Assembly: GCA_027019045.1 (NCBI GenBank)
Contig: JALUXI010000272.1
Location: 1-6,014 of the forward strand
Direction: 5' to 3'
DNA length: 6,014 nucleotides
Origin: Piscirickettsiaceae bacterium
GTDB taxonomy: Bacteria; Pseudomonadota; Gammaproteobacteria; Thiomicrospirales; Thiomicrospiraceae
A program made the translations under genes and the position numbers. Numbering within the stretch: the first letter of the stretch is position 1; each line of letters starts with the position of its first letter. Of the stretch, positions 1 to 4,717 are shown one piece after another. The notes beneath the pieces were generated by a model that was not told the origin of the DNA, did not search any database, and saw only the letters and a list, made by a program, of their open reading frames with translations.

Positions 1-2
1 CG

Positions 3-59
3 CGTCCCACTCGTGCAAAGCGCTCTAAGAACGCAGCTCAAAAAAGTGGCTTCATTTAA
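3..59 (+). CDS. Probable 3' end of a convergent gene (partial)
   Basis: The left edge carries an open frame with no start in the window. It reads RPTRAKRSKNAAQKSGFI and ends in TAA at 57-59. The codons (CGT, GCA, GCT, TCT, AAC, GGC, TTC) look like real coding usage, and a basic Arg/Lys/Ala-rich C-terminal tail is common in nucleic-acid-binding proteins. It would converge on thrC with 15 bp between the stop codons. No family can be named from 18 residues. The rival reading is a minus-strand frame starting at the ATG at 65-63 and running off the edge (MSLNEATFLSCVLRAL...), which has no ribosome-binding site. Only one of the two is likely to be real. Confidence 0.35.
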   Translation, partial: RPTRAKRSKNAAQKSGFI

Positions 60-74
60 GCTCATCAAAATTTT

Positions 75-1550
75 CTATTGCAAAAATTCGATAATTGTCG
101 GCTCAATATCGGTTTTATCAATCACCGTATCCTGCACAATCGGCAGTTCAAATAGTTTGCGAATCTGCTCGGGGATCTCAATCCCTGCCAGCTTCGCAAT
201 ACTTTGCAATGCCTCTAAATCCGTAGCATCCTCTTCTCCTGTCAGGGCATTCGCCACTGTTGGTGAGAATTTCGTCCACTCTGCCGTTGAATAGGCAATG
301 GTTTTCAATTCAAGCTTGGCACGACTGGTTTCATAGGGTTTCAAGCAGGTAGCGGTATGTGGCTCCATTAAATAACCTGTTTCAAAGGCTTGTTTAATAT
401 AAGCTTTGCCCTCTTCATCTTCACAATAATCCGCCGCAAAAATCACCTGAAGCTGGGCTAATTCATTCTCGGTCAACTGGTAAAACTTGTCTCGATCCAG
501 CTCGAACATCAACTCTTTGGTTCTTTCTGCTCCGAACAGGTCAAACAGCACTCGCTCAATATTGGAAGACTTCAAAATATCCATTGCAGGTGAAGTGGTC
601 GGCACCACCTCTAAATGACGCAGGTCATAAATCCCTTCACGAATCAACTTAGTCAATACATTATTGCGGTTAGACGCAATCAAAATCTGCTCAACTGGCA
701 AGCCCATTTTCATCGCATAGTAGCCACCCAGTGCATTCCCAAAGTTTCCACTTGGCACATCCAAATACACTTTTTCACCCAACTCAATCGCCCCTTGACG
801 CACCAACTCAAGGTAGCTATAAATATGGTAAATCGTCTGGAAGATAATGCGCCCAAAATTGACCGAATTGGCAGCAGACAGGCTAATGGCCTTTTGGCGT
901 AGCGTTTCATTAAATCGTTCAGAAGTTAAGAGGGTCTTTAACGCATTCTGCGCATCATCAAAGTCGCCACGAATCCCAATCACTTTTAGATTTCGACCAT
1001 CCTCCGTCACCATTTGCAGTCGCTGCACATCCGAAGTTCCACCATCAGGGTAAAGACACGCCACTCGCACATTGTCACGGTTTTTGAATGACTCCAAAGC
1101 AGCAGGGCCAGTATCCCCGCTGGTCGCCGCCAAAATCAGATACTCTTCCCCTCTTTGCTGCGCCAAGCTTGATAAAATCAAACCAAAAGGCTGCAAGGCC
1201 ATATCCTTAAAGGCTCGAGTTGGCCCATGGTACAGTTCACTGATGTACAAATCCTCATACAATTTCACCACAGGCACAGGATTAGCAGGGTCATCAAAAC
1301 GATCATACAGGGCTAAAGCCTGATCAACCACCGCCTCATCAATATCAATCTCAAACGCATCCAAAATGGCCTTCGCCACCACTTTATAGTGTGAGTCTAA
1401 ATGCGCTTTCAAAAAGTCCTCCCCTAAATCGGGAAGCGTTTTAGGGGCATAAAGTCCACCAAAAGAGGACATGGGACTTAAAATTGCTTGAGAAAAAGTG
1501 ACCTCAACGGGGTTCTGACCGTCATTACCACGGGTTTCAATAAAGTTCAT
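75..1550 (-). CDS. thrC: Threonine synthase
   Basis: This is a PLP-dependent threonine synthase (fold type II), the last step of threonine biosynthesis, converting O-phosphohomoserine to L-threonine and phosphate in the cytoplasm. The protein has 491 residues from the chosen ATG. The N-terminus (MNFIETRGN...VTFSQAIL...FGGLYAPKTLP) is the typical ThrC domain. The PLP lysine is Lys115 in the family motif HGPTRAFKDMALQ. The phosphate-binding loop follows in AATSGDTGPAAL (about 141-152), then SAANSVNFGRIIFQ and VPSGNFGNALGGYYAMKMG. EPHTATCLKPYE near 396-407 is the conserved C-terminal segment. It is somewhat longer than E. coli ThrC (428 residues), within the range of the longer bacterial form. 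A TTG 24 bases upstream extends the frame, but it lies inside the terminator hairpin, has no Shine-Dalgarno and sits just after the predicted transcription start, so ATG 1550 with a weak AGG upstream is preferred. No hom gene is adjacent here. Confidence 0.97.
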   Translation of the reverse strand: MNFIETRGNDGQNPVEVTFSQAILSPMSSFGGLYAPKTLPDLGEDFLKAHLDSHYKVVAKAILDAFEIDIDEAVVDQALALYDRFDDPANPVPVVKLYEDLYISELYHGPTRAFKDMALQPFGLILSSLAQQRGEEYLILAATSGDTGPAALESFKNRDNVRVACLYPDGGTSDVQRLQMVTEDGRNLKVIGIRGDFDDAQNALKTLLTSERFNETLRQKAISLSAANSVNFGRIIFQTIYHIYSYLELVRQGAIELGEKVYLDVPSGNFGNALGGYYAMKMGLPVEQILIASNRNNVLTKLIREGIYDLRHLEVVPTTSPAMDILKSSNIERVLFDLFGAERTKELMFELDRDKFYQLTENELAQLQVIFAADYCEDEEGKAYIKQAFETGYLMEPHTATCLKPYETSRAKLELKTIAYSTAEWTKFSPTVANALTGEEDATDLEALQSIAKLAGIEIPEQIRKLFELPIVQDTVIDKTDIEPTIIEFLQ

Positions 1551-1566
1551 GGGAAATTGCCTACAT

Positions 1567-1608
1567 AAAAACAAAAGAGACGCACATTATACAATGCACG
1601 CCTCTTTT
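1567..1608 (-). terminator. Rho-independent terminator upstream of thrC
   Basis: In the minus-strand RNA, 1608-1593 pairs with 1588-1573 as an uninterrupted 16-bp stem with three G-U wobbles and a 4-base GUAU loop. It is followed by UUUU, G, UUUUU. In the plus-strand RNA the same three positions become A-C mismatches, so it is a minus-strand signal. It should end transcripts arriving from the split gene upstream. It also covers the likely thrC core promoter. Confidence 0.75.
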
Positions 1609-1614
1609 TATCAT
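1586..1614 (-). promoter_or_regulatory. Probable sigma-70 promoter of thrC
   Basis: On the minus strand a perfect -10 box TATAAT (1591-1586) follows a -35-like ATGATA (1614-1609, 4 of 6 matches to TTGACA) at a 17-base spacing. Transcription would begin near 1579 and give a leader of about 30 bases before the thrC ATG at 1550. The -10 box straddles the loop of the upstream terminator hairpin. No leader peptide or attenuator fits within so short a leader. Confidence 0.55.
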
Positions 1615-1622
1615 CTTTGGGA

Positions 1623-1646
1623 AGAATGACCCCTAAGCGTCATTCT
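1623..1646 (-). other. Short hairpin over the stop codon of the split gene
   Basis: AGAATGAC and GTCATTCT form a perfect 8-bp stem with an 8-base loop that contains the TAG stop (1635-1633). No U tract follows, so it is not a classical terminator. The strong terminator at 1567-1608 lies just downstream. Confidence 0.35.
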
Positions 1647-1736
1647 GCTTGCAGGTTTTGACATGGCTTTCAATCACATGCAATCGCTGCAAAATATCAT
1701 CCAACTGCGCCAAATCCTTTTCATACTGTGCTTTTA

Positions 1737-1768
1737 AGGAAGCGCTGATTAAATCGCTTGAGCTTCTG
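1737..1768 (+). repeat. Left terminal inverted repeat of the MITE
   Basis: The outer 19 bases, AGGAAGCGCTGATTAAATC, match the right end with a single difference at 1743. Pairing continues after a G-A mismatch at 1756 through CTTG (1757-1760), a bulged A at 1761 and GCTTCTG (1762-1768). Confidence 0.9.
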
Positions 1769-1865
1769 CGGGACTTTAAGGGGGCAGATTCTAGGCGGGC
1801 TTTGCAGATAATGGCTAGCCCTTGTCAAAAAGCCCAACAACGAAGCTGCCCCCTTAAAGCCCCGC
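1768..1865. repeat. Internal hairpin arm A of the MITE
   Basis: Bases 1768-1787 pair with 1846-1865 over 20 positions with one exception (A1773 opposite C1860, which is U-G in the minus-strand RNA). The core CTTTAAGGGGGCAG is perfect. A second 7-bp stem (GGGCTTT 1797-1803 with AAAGCCC 1829-1835) continues in nearly the same register. The self-complementary GGCTAGCC at 1813-1820 lies at the tip. Confidence 0.85.
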
Positions 1866-1878
1866 CCGAAGGGGGCTA

Positions 1879-1964
1879 AGCCAAATGTCCAGCCTCTGCG
1901 TTATCTTTTCTTACCGTATCGACATACGCCTGCGAAAAGATGCCTTGACTCTGAACATTTGGCT
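1879..1964. repeat. Internal hairpin arm B of the MITE
   Basis: Bases 1879-1892 pair with 1951-1964 over 14 positions with one exception (C1889 opposite A1954, which is G-U on the minus strand). Further up, ATCTTTTC (1903-1910) pairs with GAAAAGAT (1934-1941). At the tip, CGTAT (1915-1919) pairs with ATACG (1924-1928) around a 4-base loop. All three stems share one axis, so this is a single long hairpin with internal loops. Confidence 0.85.
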
Positions 1965-1968
1965 TGCC

Positions 1969-1999
1969 CAGAAGCCAAGAGATTTAATCAGCACTTCCT
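1969..1999 (-). repeat. Right terminal inverted repeat of the MITE
   Basis: Read on the minus strand, the outer 19 bases are AGGAAGTGCTGATTAAATC. They are followed inward by CTTG and GCTTCTG, which match the left end. The TGA stop of the truncated host gene lies inside this repeat at 1990-1988. Confidence 0.9.
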
Positions 2000-2212
2000 T
2001 AACACCTCTCGCTTCTCTTCTACTTCTGCAATCTGCTTGGCGACATCCTCTGGCTTGATTTTGCAATAATCCGCCGCTTCCAGCTCCTTATCCAACATCC
2101 AATCCATAATTTTCTTAATAAATTCTTGCATTTTTTTCTCCATTCCTAAGGAAGTGTTAATGATTCAAACGATGTTGAGCATCTACATAAGCTTGCTCTT
2201 TGTCTCTTTTAC

Positions 2213-2443
2213 CTATAAATTCACTGCTATAGGTTTAGGATCTTGTAAACGCTGACGCACTATTTCTACTAAATACTCATCTTCATCCTGACTAAAATCA
2301 TCACTAAATGGTAATTTATGATGCTGTGCCACATAGACTAAAGTCTGATGCAAAAGCTCAGAAGGAGACATATTTAATGCTTCTAACGCCTGATAAGCCT
2401 CATCTTTCAACTCATCATCAATTTTAATCGTAATTGTTCCCAT
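2213..2443 (-). CDS. RelB/DinJ-family antitoxin (ribbon-helix-helix), no partner toxin
   Basis: The protein has 76 residues. The N-terminal strand TITIKIDDELKDEA, the helix YQALEALNMSPSELLHQTLVYVAQ and the following HHKLPF match the RelB/DinJ antitoxin pattern, in which a ribbon-helix-helix dimer binds its own operator and the C-terminus binds an RNase toxin. The acidic tail (DDFSQDEDEYLVEIVRQRL) would be the toxin-binding part. Two ATGs stand side by side. The second (2443) is preferred because the AGGGGG site lies only one base from the first. It follows the membrane-protein gene by 10 bp and its ribosome-binding site touches that gene's stop, so it is probably co-translated. No YafQ/RelE-like toxin gene is adjacent: the 81 bp downstream contain no complete gene. 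It may therefore be an orphan antitoxin or an operon regulator. Confidence 0.8.
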   Translation of the reverse strand: MGTITIKIDDELKDEAYQALEALNMSPSELLHQTLVYVAQHHKLPFSDDFSQDEDEYLVEIVRQRLQDPKPIAVNL

Positions 2444-2453
2444 CATTCCCCCT

Positions 2454-2666
2454 TTAATACGACCTCATCCAAAACATCATATTGCCTGTCATCATACCGA
2501 TGAGCATAAACACGCCTGACACCACGAAGATGGCAGGGATGGAGGCGAAAGAGAGTTTAATTAGAAATATCACCAAATCCCAAAAGGGGATGTCCAGCCC
2601 CGTAATGACGACTCGCTTCATCCCACTTGTGCTCACTTTCAGCTCTTCAACACGCTCTTCCGACAC
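2454..2666 (-). CDS. Small membrane protein of unknown function
   Basis: The protein has 70 residues and starts at GTG 2666. The strong AAGGAG site lies inside the end of the HdeD-family gene, 7 bases before the GTG, and only 2 bp separate that gene's stop from this start. Residues 1-16 are charged (MSEERVEELK). A strongly hydrophobic stretch runs from about 29 to 60 (WDLVIFLIKLSFASIPAIFV, then VSGVFMLIGMM), with a proline at 44 that may divide it into two short helices. It ends in WMRSY. The segment resembles small conserved proteins with a PFW...K..ASIPA pattern that I cannot assign to a function. An internal ATG at codon 16 is a possible alternative start but lacks a comparable ribosome-binding site. 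The tight coupling suggests it works with the HdeD-family protein in the inner membrane. Confidence 0.75.
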   Translation of the reverse strand: MSEERVEELKVSTSGMKRVVITGLDIPFWDLVIFLIKLSFASIPAIFVVSGVFMLIGMMTGNMMFWMRSY

Positions 2667-2668
2667 AC

Positions 2669-3220
2669 CTACTCTCCTTGATCCATTTTATGAAAAAGAC
2701 GCCCCATAAAGAAGAGCGTCATCCCATCAAAGAATAGGCTGATGCCCACAAATAGCCCGACCATCCACATCGAGCTGAAAGGCCAGCCCCAAATAAAGAG
2801 AATGCCTAATCCTAAAGAGAGTAGCGCATTGATCAACCACCACCCCCATCCTTGACGAGGACGCATCTCCATCGCCAAAGTAAAGCTACTGAAACTGTCC
2901 ATTAAGAAATAAACGGCCATAAACATGCCAATCGCCGCCACCCCAGGGAGCGGATAAAACAGCAACAATCCACCCATCAAGATCAGAATAAAACTTTTCA
3001 GCCACCCTTTCCAGTTGCTACGATCCGATGCCCAAGTGAAATAGGCAGCGGTCGTCCCCGCTAATAACATCAACCACGCCACAAATGCCATCACCACCAC
3101 TGACATCACCTGAGGAAAAATCACCCCAGCCAATCCCAATAGCATCATCACCGCACCCGCAATTTTCGCATGTTTACTCAACTGCTTTAAAATCGACTCA
3201 TCAAACGGATATCCCCACAT
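2669..3220 (-). CDS. HdeD-family (DUF308) inner-membrane protein
   Basis: The protein has 183 residues and about six membrane helices, near 17-35, 38-60, 72-90, 92-114, 126-145 and 149-172. The two halves echo each other in the internally duplicated HdeD manner: a Gly-rich helix (AGAVMMLLGLAGVIFP), a Gly/Trp-rich repeat (GWGWWLINALLSLGLGILFIWGWP), and FF.G...F.MGR near the end. E. coli HdeD is an inner-membrane protein linked to acid resistance at high cell density. Its biochemical activity is not established, and acid resistance here would be inference by family. The ATG at 3220 is preceded by AGGAG, which overlaps the TAG stop of the exported-protein gene 12 bp upstream. It is the second cistron of the four-gene operon. 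Confidence 0.85.
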   Translation of the reverse strand: MWGYPFDESILKQLSKHAKIAGAVMMLLGLAGVIFPQVMSVVVMAFVAWLMLLAGTTAAYFTWASDRSNWKGWLKSFILILMGGLLLFYPLPGVAAIGMFMAVYFLMDSFSSFTLAMEMRPRQGWGWWLINALLSLGLGILFIWGWPFSSMWMVGLFVGISLFFDGMTLFFMGRLFHKMDQGE

Positions 3221-3232
3221 ACACTCACTCTC

Positions 3233-3991
3233 CTAAAAACCAAAAAAAGACTTTTCAACCTTTAACTTACGGTCAAAAAAACAAAAATCAAGCACCTCAG
3301 GCGGAATAAATTTTGCCATTCGTCCTGCATCCAAAGAGAAATGGCGTTGATGACCATTCTCTGCCTCCAAATCAAATTGGACTTTCTCTCCCTTCTTTAA
3401 TGCCCGCTTAAACAACTCCATAAAATGAGCTGCCTCTTGACTGGTCGCTCTCGTTGTCTCCACAGGGGTATCTTGGGTGACAAATTCCAAAAAGAAGGTC
3501 ATCCCCAGCATATCTTTCGTCTGAGGAAAATCCACTTTAAAATGTTTATTTAAATAACGAGTCTGGCCACCCACATAGACTTCCGTCTCAACAGAGTCAT
3601 CCCCCACTCGTGCCGTCAAGTCTTGATTATCATTATAGACAAATCCAAATTTCTCAAACTTGCCCGCCTGATTTGGCAAGGCGCCTTCTTCTTTTAAATT
3701 CTGCGCATTTTCAACATAATTGACCGTAAAGCTGGAAAGATAAGGCCCACAACGCATAAAATAAGCGGCTTGAGTACGATAGTCCTTAGGCGCATAAATA
3801 ATTTGAGCCTGAGTCACTTTATCAGTAAACTCATCCTGCTGATACTGCACTTTAAATGTGTCCACCAATTTTTTCGGTGCCTGTACATTTGGATGCTCCA
3901 CTAAAACATAAGTCTGCACCTGTCCCGCCCAAACTGGAGAAACACACAGTGCCAACCCAACCAATCCATTTTTTAACCAACCCTCTTTCAT
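3233..3991 (-). CDS. Exported periplasmic protein of unknown function
   Basis: The protein has 252 residues and starts at ATG 3991 behind a strong GGGAGGAG site. The frame extends to 4027, but that would place the start inside the divergent gene and add a basic stretch before the signal peptide. Residues 1-22 form a Sec signal peptide (KEGWLKNGLVGLALCVSPVWA) with probable cleavage at VWA/GQ. The Cys at 16 is not in a lipobox because Leu precedes it. The mature part is rich in beta-type alternating segments (VQTYVLVEHPNV, EVYVGGQTRYL, KVQFDLEAENG) and has two cysteines, Cys81 (FMRCGPY) and Cys237 (LDFCFFD), which could form a disulfide. I do not recognise the family. It is the first gene of the operon with the HdeD-family protein, so an envelope-stress role is possible but only inferred. 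Confidence 0.85.
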   Translation of the reverse strand: MKEGWLKNGLVGLALCVSPVWAGQVQTYVLVEHPNVQAPKKLVDTFKVQYQQDEFTDKVTQAQIIYAPKDYRTQAAYFMRCGPYLSSFTVNYVENAQNLKEEGALPNQAGKFEKFGFVYNDNQDLTARVGDDSVETEVYVGGQTRYLNKHFKVDFPQTKDMLGMTFFLEFVTQDTPVETTRATSQEAAHFMELFKRALKKGEKVQFDLEAENGHQRHFSLDAGRMAKFIPPEVLDFCFFDRKLKVEKSFFGF

Positions 3992-4004
3992 CTTTCTCCT
4001 CCCG

Positions 4005-4550
4005 ATGACTTTACTCACTGCACTCACCCATTATGGTTATTGGCTCCTCTTTGGCTGGAGCTTTATTGAGGGTGAGATTGGTCTCATTTTAAGCGGCATC
4101 TTAATTAAAGAACAGGTATTTGATCTACAAACTGTACTCATCATTGCCATCAGCGGTGCCTACCTCGGTGACCTCACCGCTTTTTTAACGGGGCGTTGGG
4201 CACACCAAAAAGCACAAACTTGGCTACAACGATACCCGAAAACAGATACTTTAGCCAACTGGATTGAACAAAAAGGCATCTGGATTATTTTTATAGAACG
4301 CTATCTTTATGGCACCCATGTGCCCATCTTACTGCTACTTGGGATTAAAAAATTCCCCCTCAAAACTTTTCTCTTTCTAGATTTCTTCGCCGTCGCCATC
4401 TGGGCAACGGTTTATGTCTCTATTGGCTATCTACTTGGTAGAACGGCTCAACAGCTCATTGAAACCTATCAAAATGACTATCTCGCAATCAGTCTTTTAT
4501 TCGCCCTTCTAATTGCTTTCTGGATCATCTTTAGACAAAGCAAGCATTAA
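4005..4550 (+). CDS. DedA-family (SNARE-associated/VTT) membrane protein
   Basis: The protein has 181 residues and belongs to the DedA family, whose members are proton-coupled inner-membrane proteins involved in polyprenyl-phosphate or phospholipid translocation. Visible family signs are FIEGE (20-24), GAYLGDLTAFLTGR (51-64, with Asp56) and FIERYLYGTHVPILLLLG (96-113). The last corresponds to the usual R.....R loop with Arg99 kept and His105 in the place of the second Arg. A membrane-spanning LDFFAVAIWATVYVSIGYLLG follows, and a final helix spans 159-176. At 181 residues it is slightly short for the family (about 190-220). Codon 1 (ATG 4005) has no Shine-Dalgarno before it. The preceding bases are the complement of the divergent gene's ribosome-binding site. 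No other start fits the conserved N-terminus. It is transcribed away from the HdeD-type operon. Confidence 0.88.
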   Translation: MTLLTALTHYGYWLLFGWSFIEGEIGLILSGILIKEQVFDLQTVLIIAISGAYLGDLTAFLTGRWAHQKAQTWLQRYPKTDTLANWIEQKGIWIIFIERYLYGTHVPILLLLGIKKFPLKTFLFLDFFAVAIWATVYVSIGYLLGRTAQQLIETYQNDYLAISLLFALLIAFWIIFRQSKH

Positions 4551-4593
4551 ACCTTCATAAAACAACAACTTAATACTACATTACTTTCAATCC

Positions 4594-4625
4594 TCAAAAA
4601 ATAATGTGATTTTTTGACATTTTTT
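4594..4625 (+). terminator. Possible AT-rich terminator after the DedA gene
   Basis: TCAAAAAAT (4594-4602) and ATTTTTTGA (4609-4617) form a perfect 9-bp stem with a 6-base loop, followed by CATTTTTT (4618-4625). The stem contains only two G-C pairs, so it may be weak. Its right arm overlaps a TTGACA at 4614-4619. Confidence 0.4.
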
Positions 4626-4626
4626 C

Positions 4627-4658
4627 TTGACTCCCCCTTACTAAGTCATTAATATAAT
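4627..4658 (+). promoter_or_regulatory. Probable promoter of the Met-rich heptad protein gene
   Basis: TTGACT at 4627-4632 (5 of 6 to TTGACA) precedes TAATAT at 4650-4655 with 17 bases between. A perfect TATAAT overlaps at 4653-4658, but its spacing to TTGACT is 20. A further TTGACA lies at 4614-4619. Transcription would begin near 4662-4666, just before the 5'-UTR hairpin. Confidence 0.55.
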
Positions 4659-4666
4659 CACCGAAA

Positions 4667-4685
4667 GATGTAAAAAACTTACATC
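4667..4685 (+). promoter_or_regulatory. 5'-UTR stem-loop
   Basis: GATGTAA (4667-4673) and TTACATC (4679-4685) form a perfect 7-bp stem around a 5-base loop. It lies at the expected 5' end of the transcript and about 20 bases before the GGAG site (4706-4709). Hairpins at the extreme 5' end often protect abundant envelope-protein mRNAs from decay, and that is the inferred role here. Confidence 0.45.
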
Positions 4686-4717
4686 ACAGCTATTTTGAAC
4701 TAAATGGAGAAACAACC

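Larger units (their letters stand above)
1737..1999. mobile_element. MITE-like non-autonomous element, 263 bp
   Basis: The element is bounded by imperfect terminal inverted repeats of about 30 bp and flanked by TA at 1735-1736 and 2000-2001. The flanks can equally be read as a TTAA duplication at 1734-1737 and 1999-2002. It carries no convincing coding region, which is typical of miniature inverted-repeat elements mobilised in trans. TA duplication is the habit of IS630/Tc1-mariner transposases and of the Correia elements of Neisseria. TTAA would point elsewhere. Inside the terminal repeats are two hairpin arms (1768-1865 and 1879-1964), so nearly the whole element can fold as a three-way junction. 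The insertion interrupts a small gene, and precise removal restores its frame. No transposase gene is in the window. Confidence 0.85.
1633..2131 (-). pseudogene. Small coiled-coil-like gene split by a MITE
   Basis: The 5' part starts at ATG 2131 behind a good GGAGA site (2141-2137, about 5 bases from the ATG). It reads MQEFIKKIMDWMLDKELEAA... to ...AEVEEKREVL, then enters the inserted element, adds RKC and stops at TGA 1990-1988, giving 47 residues. The 3' part resumes on the other side of the element as LKAQYEKDLAQLDDILQ...TCKQNDA and stops at TAG 1635-1633. Deleting the element plus one target copy joins GTG TTA AAA GCA in frame and restores a 77-residue, charged, mostly helical protein. 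I do not recognise the family. The restored protein has two cysteines, Cys23 in ADYCKIK and Cys72 in KTCKQ. The intact frame on both sides shows the insertion is recent. The 47-residue fragment may still be translated. Confidence 0.8.

Noticed and set aside
1..65. Minus-strand frame starting at 65 and running off the left edge
   Set aside because: It has no Shine-Dalgarno and lies 9 bases after the thrC stop. The plus-strand tail with favourable codons is the better reading, although the choice is not certain.
615..1323. Several plus-strand and other-frame open frames within thrC
   Set aside because: All overlap the clearly conserved thrC reading frame, and their products have no recognisable features.
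1649..1879. Plus-strand frame across the split gene and the MITE
   Set aside because: It starts in the antisense of the host gene, crosses the element border and has no ribosome-binding site. The minus-strand reading is restored in frame when the element is removed.
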